This document shows, piece by piece, positions 1 to 6,579 of a DNA stretch of 23,385 nucleotides. Numbering within the stretch: the first letter of the stretch is position 1; the number at the start of each line of letters is the position of its first letter. The stretch covers positions 1 to 23,385 of the IMG/VR virus record IMGVR_UViG_3300036985_003371; one strand, given 5' to 3'. The translations under genes were made by a program, and so were the position numbers. This DNA is from a virus. Below the pieces are notes generated by a model. The model ran no database searches. It was not told the origin of the DNA and saw only the letters and a list, made by a program, of their open reading frames with translations.

Positions 1-90
1 GTCATGGGCGAACCTGTCAAAGGCGAACCTGTTAAAGGCGGACCTGTCATGGGCGAACCTGTCAGAGGCGAACCTGTCAAAGGCGAACCT
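1..90 (+). repeat. Six tandem copies of a 15-bp unit (GTCAAAGGCGAACCT-like)
   Basis: Six consecutive 15-base units differ at only a few positions (AAA, ATG or AGA in the second triplet; one GGA for GAA). They encode the pentapeptide repeats of the protein ending at 292. Near identity at DNA level suggests recent slippage or duplication rather than old divergence. The array probably continues to the left of the window. Confidence 0.9.
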
Positions 91-292
91 TGATTTTTCA
101 AGCGGCTTTACGTTCGCTTGCAAAACTTTCGACATCAAGGCAGAATTGAGACTTGCCGCTCAGCTTGCCTATCATTTTTGCCGTTTTAATTTCAACGGGT
201 GCGAAGAGGCGCAACAGGCGCAATCAGCACTAAAGGACTTGGCGAATAAATTCCACCGTGCCGGAGAGTGCGGGAAAATTGAATCGACTTGA
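1..292 (+). CDS. Pentapeptide-repeat protein, C-terminal part (5' end outside window)
   Basis: The gene is read in the second forward frame and enters from the left edge, so no start is visible. About six pentapeptide repeats of the A(N/D)LSx type come first (WANLS, KANLL, KADLS, WANLS, EANLS, KANLD). Then comes a C-terminal domain of about 65 residues with FACKTFDIKAELRLAAQLAY and FHRAGECGKI, ending at TGA 290-292. Pentapeptide repeats (PF00805) form a right-handed quadrilateral beta-helix. Phage proteins with repeats followed by this kind of alpha-helical tail are common near early and regulatory genes, and their role is unknown. The repeats show as a 15-bp tandem unit in DNA (1-90). A second frame is also open through them (VKGEP repeats, stop at 91), but only the ANLSK frame fits the family and continues into a plausible domain. 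Confidence 0.85.
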   Translation, partial: SWANLSKANLLKADLSWANLSEANLSKANLDFSSGFTFACKTFDIKAELRLAAQLAYHFCRFNFNGCEEAQQAQSALKDLANKFHRAGECGKIEST

Positions 293-544
293 GAGCACAG
301 CGGAGGTGACGACTCCGCTAAATACCGCCATAACGAGTCCTGCGCAAAAAGGGAGCGCGGCGGGCGAAGGAAAGTCGCTAACTAAACCTTGGCAGCCGGG
401 ACAAAGACCGGCATTATTTTACAAGTCGGAGGGCATAAAGGCTTTAAATTACGGATTGTCCCGAACAGTTTCAGCATTCGGCCTAAGCCCGTAACCTCCA
501 CCATTTCCGGTCATTCTCAACCGGTGAAAAAATGAGAAGCGGCC
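293..544. other. Leader stretch with no convincing gene
   Basis: No ORF with family-like content is visible in these 252 bases. A GTG-started frame (258-494, 78 codons) overlaps the preceding gene, has low-complexity composition and resembles no family I know. A perfect hairpin lies at 299-319, and a shorter inverted repeat CCGGT/ACCGG near 507-525. The stretch may hold the promoter for the following small-gene operon, but I cannot point to a clear -35/-10 pair. Confidence 0.4.
299..319 (+). promoter_or_regulatory. Perfect 7-bp hairpin just after the pentapeptide gene
   Basis: AGCGGAG (299-305) and CTCCGCT (313-319) are perfect inverted repeats around the 7-base loop GTGACGA, seven bases past the stop at 292. 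No T-run follows, so it is not a standard intrinsic terminator. It could be an RNA-processing or factor-dependent termination element, or an operator. Confidence 0.4.
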
Positions 545-625
545 ATGTGTAGTATAAAGCCTTGTTGCGGCCCCTGGCCGATGACTCCGGGGGCCGCAAT
601 AAATAAAAAACAGGGGGAGATATGA
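545..625 (+). CDS. Possible 26-aa leader peptide over a strong hairpin
   Basis: A 26-codon frame starts at ATG 545 and stops at TGA 623-625, overlapping the next ATG (622) in an ATGA arrangement typical of coupled phage genes. The peptide holds Cys-Cys, Trp and Pro residues (KPCCGPWPM). There is no clear ribosome site before ATG 545. The hairpin at 567-597 lies inside the frame, so it might act as a leader whose translation affects the hairpin and the downstream gene. It may equally be chance; confidence is low. Confidence 0.25.
   Translation: MCSIKPCCGPWPMTPGAAINKKQGEI
567..597 (+). promoter_or_regulatory. Strong GC-rich hairpin upstream of the 38-aa peptide gene
   Basis: GCGGCCCC (567-574) pairs with GGGGCCGC (590-597). 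The stem can be extended inward by a wobble pair and GG/CC, giving about 11 bp around a 9-base loop. It is followed by an A-rich tract (AATAAATAAAAAA) rather than T, so it does not look like a plus-strand terminator. It lies 24 bases before ATG 622 and could protect or expose the ribosome site of that gene. Confidence 0.5.
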
Positions 626-738
626 ATATCAGGGACATGGAATTTAAAGAGAGAGAAATCGGGGAAATCATGGTCGGTGCCGTAATTTTCTTCGTTGGCG
701 TTGTTGTGGGCATAGCTATTATGGCGGTGTTCTCGTGA
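622..738 (+). CDS. 38-aa single-span membrane peptide
   Basis: The ATG at 622 follows a GGGGGAGA ribosome site, and the frame ends at TGA 736-738. The N-terminal half is charged (MNIRDMEFKEREIGE). The C-terminal half is one hydrophobic span, about residues 17-38 (MVGAVIFFVGVVVGIAIMAV), so the protein should sit in the inner membrane with its N-terminus probably cytoplasmic. It overlaps the next gene by four bases (GTGA), so the two are probably translationally coupled. No family is recognised. Small membrane proteins in early phage operons can act in superinfection exclusion or host-membrane effects, but nothing here assigns a role. Confidence 0.6.
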   Translation: MNIRDMEFKEREIGEIMVGAVIFFVGVVVGIAIMAVFS

Positions 739-962
739 TTCACACGGAAGAGGCGGCAAGAGGAAAGTGGTGCCCGATGTACAGAATTTCAGTAAGTTGC
801 GGAGAAACAACTGACAATGTTACGCACGGGCCTCCAGGATATTGCTGTACTACGGCATGCATGGCGTGGCGTCGGATAAACTGCACGTCTGGTTATTGCG
901 GATTAGCAGGACATGCTGGCTTGAAAGGGGAGGAAGAAAGGCATGACTGTGAGGGAAATTAA
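735..962 (+). CDS. Cys-rich small conserved phage protein (75 aa)
   Basis: A GTG start at 735 overlaps the preceding TGA (GTGA). There is no strong ribosome site, which suggests coupling to the upstream peptide. The pattern EEAARGKWCP near the N-terminus, then a CC...C motif with MAWRR, then GYCGLAG near residues 53-59, resembles a small protein family found in many phage early regions, usually annotated hypothetical. The Cys pattern (C13, C22, CC, C, C, C) suggests a metal-binding or Fe-S fold; that is inference. Using the GTG rather than the later ATG keeps the conserved EEAxxKWCP start. The gene overlaps the next one by 20 bases. Confidence 0.7.
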   Translation: MIHTEEAARGKWCPMYRISVSCGETTDNVTHGPPGYCCTTACMAWRRINCTSGYCGLAGHAGLKGEEERHDCEGN

Positions 963-1368
963 ATTTAGAGTTAGGCATCGCATTGACGAGTGGACTTACA
1001 TAAATTTTAGCGATGGATTCCCTGTGCATATTTATGCAACGTACATGGAATGTCTCCAAAAGAAAGAAAAGTTTTGTCAATTCACCGGCCTTCTGGACAG
1101 ACAAGGCAGGGAGATTTACGAAGGAGACTTGCTAAGGGCTACAGAAGAAACGGATAGCGAAAATTGGCGAGTCATATTTGCGGATGGTGGATTTGTTGCT
1201 CAAAATGATCGTGCGGATATCGGGTTGCATTATTGGGTGCCATCGCAAATGGAAGTAATTGGAGGCCCCGGAGACGATACTGGTGACGCGGGGGAATGTC
1301 CGAATCTGACCGATTGCGCGGATCAGGGCAGGATGTCTTGTGACGGATGCCGGAGGGGAACACAATGA
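943..1368 (+). CDS. YopX-like phage protein with C-terminal four-Cys cluster
   Basis: The 141-residue product starts at ATG 943 after GGGAGG. Its N-terminus (REIKFRVRHRIDEWTYI) and the QFTGLLDRQGREIYEGDLL motif (about residues 46-64) are typical of the YopX family (PF09643), small phage proteins of unknown function first named from Bacillus phage SPbeta. The family usually ends after the beta-rich core. Here a tail of about 23 residues adds four cysteines (C119, C125, C133, C136), a possible zinc or Fe-S site. It overlaps the next gene by four bases (ATGA). Confidence 0.85.
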   Translation: MTVREIKFRVRHRIDEWTYINFSDGFPVHIYATYMECLQKKEKFCQFTGLLDRQGREIYEGDLLRATEETDSENWRVIFADGGFVAQNDRADIGLHYWVPSQMEVIGGPGDDTGDAGECPNLTDCADQGRMSCDGCRRGTQ

Positions 1369-1547
1369 AGATCATAATCACAGATAGAGGACCCTTATTT
1401 TTGAGAGATGGGCATTGCCACAGATATCTCATTTGGTGCAAGACAGATGACCCTTATGCTGACGACCGTTTTTTGGAGGCTAACGATGGAGGAGAAGTGA
1501 TAGAAATCGTAGCGCAGATTTTGGGGATTCAAACGGAAAGAGGATAA
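1365..1547 (+). CDS. Hypothetical protein, 60 aa
   Basis: I chose ATG 1365, which overlaps the YopX-like stop (ATGA) and follows GGAGGGG. An in-frame upstream start at 1347 would lie deep in the preceding gene. The product starts MKIIITDRGPLFLRDG and has an acidic middle and C-terminus. No motif or family is recognised. Its position in a tightly coupled early operon supports it being a real gene. Confidence 0.55.
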   Translation: MKIIITDRGPLFLRDGHCHRYLIWCKTDDPYADDRFLEANDGGEVIEIVAQILGIQTERG

Positions 1548-1551
1548 AGCT

Positions 1552-2085
1552 ATGATCTTCCCAAGCGTTACAGAAGTGATTTCACCATACTCCGACTTCT
1601 CACGGATACCGCCGGACGTGCTTAAAAAAGCAGCGGAGAGAGGGACAGCCGTCCATGACATTTGTTCCCGGATTGCACGGGGTGAGTTCGTTATGGGGAT
1701 TGACCAGGAGCATCAGGGGTACGTTGACAGCTTCCGTCGATGGTTTGACATGGTAGTTGATACTGTGATCCTCACGGAAGAGCGATTGATGGACATGGAC
1801 TTTAGTTATCACGGGCAGATTGATTTGCTCGTGCGGTCAAAGGAAGGGACGGTTGACCTCGTTGACCTCAAAACACCGGCGGCGGCCCAGAAATCTTGGA
1901 AGGTGCAACTCGCCGGGTATCGGCATCTTTTAGCAATTAGTGAATACCCTACTCCTGACCGGGCAGGTTCGTTGCGGCTGGATAAAGACGGCAGGGTGCC
2001 GCGGATGGAATGGTATCAAAACAATGCACAGGACCTGTGTATATTCACTTCCGCGCTTAATTGTTACAGGTTTTTTAACTCATAG
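1552..2085 (+). CDS. PD-(D/E)XK nuclease, RecB/Cas4-like (probable recombination exonuclease)
   Basis: The 177-residue protein carries the hallmarks of the PD-(D/E)XK nuclease fold: RGTAVH (residues 30-35), E77 in TEERL, GQID (88-91), DLK (105-107) and QLAGY (119-123). D91, D105 and K107 would be the metal-binding and catalytic residues, and the Q-xxx-Y motif is typical of the RecB/lambda-exonuclease branch. It lies two genes before a RecT-type annealing protein, so the likely role is to resect double-stranded ends and provide 3' single strands for annealing. It is short for a viral exonuclease but complete in motifs. The four-Cys Fe-S cluster of Cas4/AddB nucleases is absent. The ribosome site is weak (AGAGGA). 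Confidence 0.85.
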   Translation: MIFPSVTEVISPYSDFSRIPPDVLKKAAERGTAVHDICSRIARGEFVMGIDQEHQGYVDSFRRWFDMVVDTVILTEERLMDMDFSYHGQIDLLVRSKEGTVDLVDLKTPAAAQKSWKVQLAGYRHLLAISEYPTPDRAGSLRLDKDGRVPRMEWYQNNAQDLCIFTSALNCYRFFNS

Positions 2086-2100
2086 AAAAGGGAGGTAGAG

Positions 2101-2988
2101 ATGAATTTTAACGTAGCAGAAGGGGAAGATCATCAAGGAGAATCAGCACTCGTAGCCACCACGAACGCCTACGACATAGCCCTCGTTCGGCCTAAATTTA
2201 ACGACTACCGGGCGGAGGCGGTCAGGATAGCCAAGGACGCCAAGTCCTTAACCGTAGATAGTCAGGAAAGCCTGAATGCTGCGGTCATAATAGGCGGGAA
2301 CGCGAAAAGGACGGCCAAGGCGATTGACGCTAAGAGGAAAGAAATCATCCTTGAACCGTCAGAATTTGTGAAGAGCGTTAACGGTCTTTGCAAGATGATC
2401 ACGGACCAACTTGACGAAGCGGAGCGAACGGTAAAGCAAATGATTGGCCAGCATCAAGCACAGGTAGAATTGGATCGCCGGAAACAGGAAGCAGCCGCAA
2501 GGAAAGCCGCCGAGGAGCTACAAGCGAAACTCCGCGCCGAGGCGGAAGAGGCAAACCGGAAGGCACGGGAAGAGGCCGCCCGGAAAGCAGAGGAAGAAAC
2601 CCGCGCACGGCTGGCAAAAGAGGCTGAGGAACGGGCAAAGCGGGAGGCGGAATCGAAGGCCCAGGCCGAGGAACGGGCAAAGCGGGAAGCTGCGGAAATC
2701 GAAGCAGCGCGGAATAAGGCACAAGAAGAGGCAGCAAAGCATGAAATTGAAGCCCCTACCGTACTGGCCCCGGTTATCCCGGCGCAAGAAAAGGTTACAC
2801 GAACCGAAACCGGCACCAGCGCACACCCGCGCAAGGTCTGGACGTTCGAGGTTTTGGATGTCGCTCTTGTGCCGACTGAATATAAGATCGTTGATGAACA
2901 GGCTATTCGTGACGGTATCAAAATGGGTATTCGAGAAATCCCCGGCGTGCGAATTTACGAAGAGACTAAAACAATTTTTAGATCATAA
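2101..2988 (+). CDS. Coiled-coil protein of the phage recombination module
   Basis: This 295-residue protein starts at ATG 2101 after GGGAGG. Residues 1-130 are helical with a conserved-looking segment (KRTAKAIDAKRKEIILEP). Residues about 130-215 form a very charged Ala/Glu/Arg/Lys coiled coil, TolA-like in composition. The C-terminal domain (about 240-295) has WTFEVLDVALVPTEYKIVDE and IPGVRIYEE, a pattern seen in phage proteins encoded next to RecT. The layout resembles DUF1351-type proteins of Firmicutes phages, though I cannot confirm membership. Its place between exonuclease and annealase points to a structural or loading partner in recombination. The leader before it is almost identical to that before the RecT gene. 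Confidence 0.75.
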   Translation: MNFNVAEGEDHQGESALVATTNAYDIALVRPKFNDYRAEAVRIAKDAKSLTVDSQESLNAAVIIGGNAKRTAKAIDAKRKEIILEPSEFVKSVNGLCKMITDQLDEAERTVKQMIGQHQAQVELDRRKQEAAARKAAEELQAKLRAEAEEANRKAREEAARKAEEETRARLAKEAEERAKREAESKAQAEERAKREAAEIEAARNKAQEEAAKHEIEAPTVLAPVIPAQEKVTRTETGTSAHPRKVWTFEVLDVALVPTEYKIVDEQAIRDGIKMGIREIPGVRIYEETKTIFRS

Positions 2989-3005
2989 AAAAGGGAGGTA
3001 GGGAT

Positions 3006-4028
3006 ATGGAAACGCGAGCACAAGTACCAGCACTACAAACGGAAAACGCGGTTATGATTTCAAAGTCTCTGTTTATGGACATGCAGCGATTTGAGGCGGC
3101 GCAAAGGGTAGCAACATTGCTTGCCTCATCCTCTCTCGTGCCACAGCACTTCCAGAAATCGGTGGCAAATTGCGTGATTGCGCTAAATTTGGCAGACCGC
3201 CTACAGGTAGATCCGTTCATGCTGATGCAAAACATCTATGTCGTACACGGCAGACCGGGAATTGAGGGGAAACTTGCTATTGCCCTTGTCGAAGGAACGG
3301 GGCGGTTTTCCCCGCTTAAATTCAGGATGGCCGGACAAGGAAAGACCTCAAAGGGGGTCGCCCGTGCGGATGGATGCGTGGCTTACGCCACTGAGTTGAA
3401 AACCGGAGAGGCCATTGAAGGGCCACCTGTCACATGGGAAATGGCGGAAGCGGAGGGATGGACGAAACCAAAGGGAACGGAAACATCAAAATGGCAGACC
3501 ATGCCTGACCTCATGTTCCGCTACAGATCGGCGATGTTTTTTGCGCGGGTTAATTGTCCTGGAGCCCTTCTCGGCCTCCGCAGTTCCGACGAAATCGAGG
3601 ACATTGAAATGGTGGAGAACAAAAGAGGTACGTTCGCCAGCACAATAGGAAATCCGACAAGAGAAGATAGAGAGATATCCGACAATACCTGCGCCCTAAA
3701 AGCCTTCGCCGAAACTATTCCCCCCGGCACGGACACGGAAATACTAGAAGCGTTTATCGTCGTCTGCGCCAAGCACAACAATACCGATGCCGACGGAGTA
3801 AAGATCGAGGCCGCCAAAAATCCCGGCTCCTTCTGGAAACCCTATGTCGCGTGGGAAAAGGTAGAAAAAGCGAAGAGGAAAAAAGAATCACTGCCCATGA
3901 AAGATGCAACAGGAGAGGACGTTAAAATGTCCGGTGACTGCCCAAAGGCTCCGGGGAACACGTACAAAGAAAGTTATTGTGCAGCAGGTTGCCCTGAGCG
4001 TGCGGGATGCCCTGCATGGCAGGAATGA
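3006..4028 (+). CDS. recT: RecT-family single-strand annealing protein
   Basis: The 340-residue protein matches RecT (PF03837): LQVDPFMLMQNIYVVHGRPG (66-85), IEGKLAIALV (86-95), and the block WQTMPDLMFRYRSAMFFARV (163-182) followed by LGLRSSDEIED. RecT binds single-stranded DNA and anneals it to homologous strands, working with a 5'-3' exonuclease such as the PD-(D/E)XK protein upstream. The C-terminal tail is unusual. After a basic linker it ends in a four-Cys cluster (C312, C325, C329, C335; ESYCAAGCPERAGCPAW) that RecT itself does not need; it may bind zinc or an Fe-S cluster. Start ATG 3006 follows GGGAGGTAGG. Confidence 0.9.
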   Translation: METRAQVPALQTENAVMISKSLFMDMQRFEAAQRVATLLASSSLVPQHFQKSVANCVIALNLADRLQVDPFMLMQNIYVVHGRPGIEGKLAIALVEGTGRFSPLKFRMAGQGKTSKGVARADGCVAYATELKTGEAIEGPPVTWEMAEAEGWTKPKGTETSKWQTMPDLMFRYRSAMFFARVNCPGALLGLRSSDEIEDIEMVENKRGTFASTIGNPTREDREISDNTCALKAFAETIPPGTDTEILEAFIVVCAKHNNTDADGVKIEAAKNPGSFWKPYVAWEKVEKAKRKKESLPMKDATGEDVKMSGDCPKAPGNTYKESYCAAGCPERAGCPAWQE

Positions 4029-4039
4029 GAGGGTGACAC

Positions 4040-4243
4040 ATGAAGAACCACATAGATAGCATCAACGCCCTAATCCCAAAGGCGGACGCTGAGGCCAGAC
4101 GGAAGGTGTTACGGACGGGGAGGGTCAACGAAAAGCGGGTAGGTGTGGATGGAATATCTTGCTCTTGGGATTTCTTCACGGAATATTTCCACGAGGCGAT
4201 GAACCGAATGACGGCACAAGAAGGGCTTAGGCATGTAGTATAG
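4040..4243 (+). CDS. Hypothetical protein, 67 aa
   Basis: ATG 4040 follows GAGAGGGTGA, eleven bases after the RecT stop. The product is small, basic and probably helical, with a WDFFTEYFHEAMNRM segment near the middle. No family is recognised. Its spacing within the operon and its ribosome site support expression. Confidence 0.55.
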   Translation: MKNHIDSINALIPKADAEARRKVLRTGRVNEKRVGVDGISCSWDFFTEYFHEAMNRMTAQEGLRHVV

Positions 4244-4278
4244 GAGACTAACAATACTTTACGGGAGGATGTGGCAAC

Positions 4279-4650
4279 ATGGACGGAGAAGAAAAAATAA
4301 CATTGGCTGAAATCGGAAGGGGTGCGGCGGTCGAGCGTTTTGACATCGAGTTGCAAAAGGTACTGGACAACATACAGGACCCGAACACGGACCCAAAAAA
4401 GGTCAGATCGGTGACACTTAAGATCACTATCAATCCGAGTGAGGACCGACAGGTGGCCAGCTATGCGATTGATGGCAATTCTAAGTTGGCACCGCTGAAA
4501 GCCGTACCGGGCCGGATGTTCTTAGGGGTGAATAAGCACGGCAAGGGGGTTGCCTCGGAAGAACACCCGACGCAAGTTGAAATGACGGACATGATCAGGC
4601 CAGCAGACGCAAAAATTTACAAGGTTGGCAATAAGGAGGCACAAGGATAA
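4279..4650 (+). CDS. Phage protein of the 'replication terminator protein' family
   Basis: The 123-residue product starts at ATG 4279 after GGGAGG. The pattern ERFDIELQKVLDNIQDPNTD (residues 19-38), then PKKVRSVTLKITINPSEDR, then an alanine- and proline-containing middle, matches a small phage family often annotated 'replication terminator protein', common in prophages of Firmicutes and other anaerobes. The name comes from annotation transfer; no DNA-binding motif is evident here. It sits next to the 239-residue protein that usually accompanies it near RecT genes. Confidence 0.7.
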   Translation: MDGEEKITLAEIGRGAAVERFDIELQKVLDNIQDPNTDPKKVRSVTLKITINPSEDRQVASYAIDGNSKLAPLKAVPGRMFLGVNKHGKGVASEEHPTQVEMTDMIRPADAKIYKVGNKEAQG

Positions 4651-4652
4651 TC

Positions 4653-5372
4653 ATGATTTTAAAAGCGATTGAGAAAATACTGTCTCTCGGTGGGACGAAG
4701 GTTGAGATAATCAACGGGCGGACATATGGCAACGGTCCAGCCGGTATCATTCCGATTAAACCCCCGAAGGCGGAAACGCTTACCATCAACACCCTGACGG
4801 GAATTGTTGATTTAATGCCCTTGGATTCTGTTCAGTTGGAAGAACGGGACGTTATGCTTCACGTGGTTGACCACAAGAGCGTCAGCCTCATGGATCATAA
4901 TTTTTCCGATCATTGGCTCACCAGGTCTACCTACCTGACCGCCGTTCACGAATCCCCGGTTTTCCGCTTCGGCCAGTTCATGGATGTAGAGACTTTCATT
5001 ATCCACATGCAGGCCATGTTCGTGCAGGATGAGAGCACGGCGGCAATTCTCAAGGTGGCCGGGAATATCAAGGAAGAGGCCGTTACCCAATTCTCCGACG
5101 ATGGAGTCACCCAGGGGGTAACAGCAAAAGCAGGGATTTCCAGAGTCGAAGTGGTTCCGGTCCCGAACCCGGTCACGCTTCGGCCATATCGCACCTTTAT
5201 GGAGATCGAGCAGCCGATGTCAACCTTCGTATTCAGGATGCAGGGCGGGAAAGGAAATTCTCCCACATGCGCCTTGTTCGAAGCTGACGGGAGGATGTGG
5301 CAATTGGAGGCAATCAAAAACATCAAGCTTTGGTTGTCTGAGAAGATCCCCAGAATGAAGATAATCGCTTAA
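4653..5372 (+). CDS. Conserved phage protein, DUF2303/YfdQ-like arrangement (239 aa)
   Basis: ATG 4653 lies two bases after the preceding stop, with AAGGAGG about 13 bases upstream. The conserved core is FRFGQFMDVETFIIHMQAMF (residues about 105-124), then NIKEEAVTQFSDDGVTQGVT, and PVPNPVTLRPYRTFMEIEQP near the C-terminal third. This family is widespread in phage early regions next to the 'replication terminator' protein. The layout recalls DUF2303 (E. coli YfdQ), but I am not sure it is the same family. The function is unknown. A probable terminator follows. Confidence 0.7.
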   Translation: MILKAIEKILSLGGTKVEIINGRTYGNGPAGIIPIKPPKAETLTINTLTGIVDLMPLDSVQLEERDVMLHVVDHKSVSLMDHNFSDHWLTRSTYLTAVHESPVFRFGQFMDVETFIIHMQAMFVQDESTAAILKVAGNIKEEAVTQFSDDGVTQGVTAKAGISRVEVVPVPNPVTLRPYRTFMEIEQPMSTFVFRMQGGKGNSPTCALFEADGRMWQLEAIKNIKLWLSEKIPRMKIIA

Positions 5373-5393
5373 ATACTATCTCCCTGAACGCTT

Positions 5394-5427
5394 GCCGGTG
5401 CGTGCGAAAGGAAACCGGCTTTTATTT
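5394..5427 (+). terminator. Probable intrinsic terminator after the recombination operon
   Basis: GCCGGT (5394-5399) and ACCGGC (5414-5419) form a 6-bp GC-rich stem with a 14-base loop, directly followed by TTTTATTT. It lies between the stop at 5372 and the GTG at 5442. The stem is short and the loop long, so termination may be partial, letting some transcripts reach the small genes downstream. Confidence 0.6.
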
Positions 5428-5441
5428 AAGGAGGTAGTAAA

Positions 5442-5882
5442 GTGAGTTCGTACAAAGACGACGAGAGGTGGTTCCAAATTTGCGCTCTCAAGGGACAAAT
5501 ATCAGCAATGCGGAAAGAGCGGGACGCATCAATCTGTGTCCCCTGCGAATCCAGCGTGTGCGATATTATGAGCAAGAACTATCGCTATCAGCAAGACATA
5601 GTTGCCCTCGATGATCGGGTGAAGGAACTGGAAGCAGGGAATCAACGGTTTAAGGAAGCGTTGGAGAGATTAATAGATGTGTATATTGAGCGCAAAGATG
5701 GTAAGCCGTACTCCATAAGAGTGATAAATATAGGAATGGGCCTATTCGATAAAGCTTACGATGCTTTTGAAAAAGCCCGTGAAGTACTTGGGCAGAAGGA
5801 TAATAAGCACGATGATCAAGCAGAAGAACTCGATATGTACGCCGCTGCGGTAATATGGGAGGTTATAATCCATGAATTCTGA
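5442..5882 (+). CDS. Hypothetical coiled-coil protein, 146 aa
   Basis: A GTG start at 5442 follows AAGGAGG. An N-terminal part contains three cysteines in CVPCESSVC (about residues 32-40). Then comes a helix likely to form a coiled coil (about 50-80) and a mostly helical C-terminal half. No family is recognised. It overlaps the next gene by 11 bases. Confidence 0.6.
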   Translation: MSSYKDDERWFQICALKGQISAMRKERDASICVPCESSVCDIMSKNYRYQQDIVALDDRVKELEAGNQRFKEALERLIDVYIERKDGKPYSIRVINIGMGLFDKAYDAFEKAREVLGQKDNKHDDQAEELDMYAAAVIWEVIIHEF

Positions 5883-6114
5883 TAACTACGCACGAGGTTA
5901 TTTTGAAGGCTCTCGGAGCGCAGGAAGGGGTGGAGATATAAGCATTACACCCGAAATATGCACACATTGTGGACAAACTATAAAAAGCGATAGCGATTAT
6001 GCAGACTTATGGTTAAAATATTTATTGTTGAAAAATGCGTTAATACGTTGCAACACCTCCTTGAGTATTTTTGAGGTAAAGAAAATAAGCGACTTAGTTT
6101 TACAGGAGATATAA
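5872..6114 (+). CDS. Hypothetical small protein with one CxxC (80 aa)
   Basis: ATG 5872 follows GGGAGG. The product has a Gly/Ser-rich N-terminus, an ICTHCGQTI motif at about residues 30-38, and a hydrophobic helical C-terminal half. A single CxxC could bind metal as a dimer, or half a zinc site. No family is recognised. The next ATG follows its stop directly. Confidence 0.6.
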   Translation: MNSDNYARGYFEGSRSAGRGGDISITPEICTHCGQTIKSDSDYADLWLKYLLLKNALIRCNTSLSIFEVKKISDLVLQEI

Positions 6115-6501
6115 ATGAATCCACTAACCGATGACCAGAAAAAGAGGTTGACCCTGTATCTGGGCGAGTGCTGGCATGAAGTAGTTTGGGTAAAAATCAT
6201 CCCTTGGCATGATTGCCAAGAGAAAACGCTCTTAACTTGCTCATGCGGGAATGAGTGGTGTGATCTTGCTCATTTCGAGCAGAATCGCACCTTCGACAAC
6301 TACGAAGACTTCGGCGCGCTGAAGGACAAGCTGGTGGAGAATGGGGTGTGGGATGCGTTTGATACATTTGCTTTTGATAGTTGGATAGAGTCAGAAGTGA
6401 AAGGGACCTATTCGGAATGGCTCTTCCGCCCCGAATCCTGCGGCCTGGTGGCGGAGTATCTGAAACAGAAGGAGGGGAAGGATGATATGCCCCAAGTGTA
6501 A
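6115..6501 (+). CDS. Conserved phage protein with CSCGNEWC motif (128 aa)
   Basis: ATG 6115 follows AGGAGA. The sequence LGECWHEVVW near the start, then LTCSCGNEWC (about residues 39-48), RTFDNYEDFGALKDKLVENG, and a C-terminal FRPESCGLVAEYL resembles a small protein seen in many phage early regions and usually called hypothetical. The three close cysteines could bind zinc. Its 3' end overlaps a micro-ORF starting at 6482. Confidence 0.65.
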   Translation: MNPLTDDQKKRLTLYLGECWHEVVWVKIIPWHDCQEKTLLTCSCGNEWCDLAHFEQNRTFDNYEDFGALKDKLVENGVWDAFDTFAFDSWIESEVKGTYSEWLFRPESCGLVAEYLKQKEGKDDMPQV

Positions 6502-6529
6502 TTGTATTTTAAAAGGAGAGCTCAATTGA
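6482..6529 (+). CDS. Micro-ORF, 15 aa with CPKCNC
   Basis: ATG 6482 follows a strong AAGGAGGGG ribosome site, unlike most chance frames. The peptide is MICPKCNCILKGELN, which looks like the first half of a zinc-ribbon protein. The stop (6527-6529) overlaps the next TTG (6526). It may be the remnant of a truncated zinc-finger gene or a real micro-protein. Confidence 0.35.
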   Translation: MICPKCNCILKGELN

Positions 6530-6579
6530 AGAAGGTTGAATTAAAAGAAATTGAGGCGCTGAAGGAGGCAAGAAAATGA
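6526..6579 (+). CDS. Micro-ORF, 17 aa, charged helix
   Basis: TTG 6526 overlaps the previous stop (TTGA), with AGGAG seven bases upstream. The peptide MKKVELKEIEALKEARK is a charged helix. Its stop overlaps the next ATG (ATGA at 6576). It may serve mainly to couple translation through the chain. Confidence 0.3.
   Translation: MKKVELKEIEALKEARK

Noticed and set aside
1-90. CRISPR array
   Set aside because: The 15-bp units are directly adjacent with no spacers and encode protein repeats.
1-93. Frame with VKGEP pentapeptide repeats ending at TGA 91-93
   Set aside because: The alternative frame gives the well-known ANLSK repeat pattern and continues into a full domain; the VKGEP frame ends with the array.
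258-494. GTG-started 78-codon frame after the pentapeptide gene
   Set aside because: It overlaps the preceding gene, has low-complexity text and no recognisable motif, and the GTG lacks a clear ribosome site.
2399-2921. Long reverse-strand frames opposite the coiled-coil gene
   Set aside because: They are a by-product of the Ala/Glu/Arg codon repetition in the coiled coil and have Ser/Ala- or Pro/Leu-rich nonsense composition.
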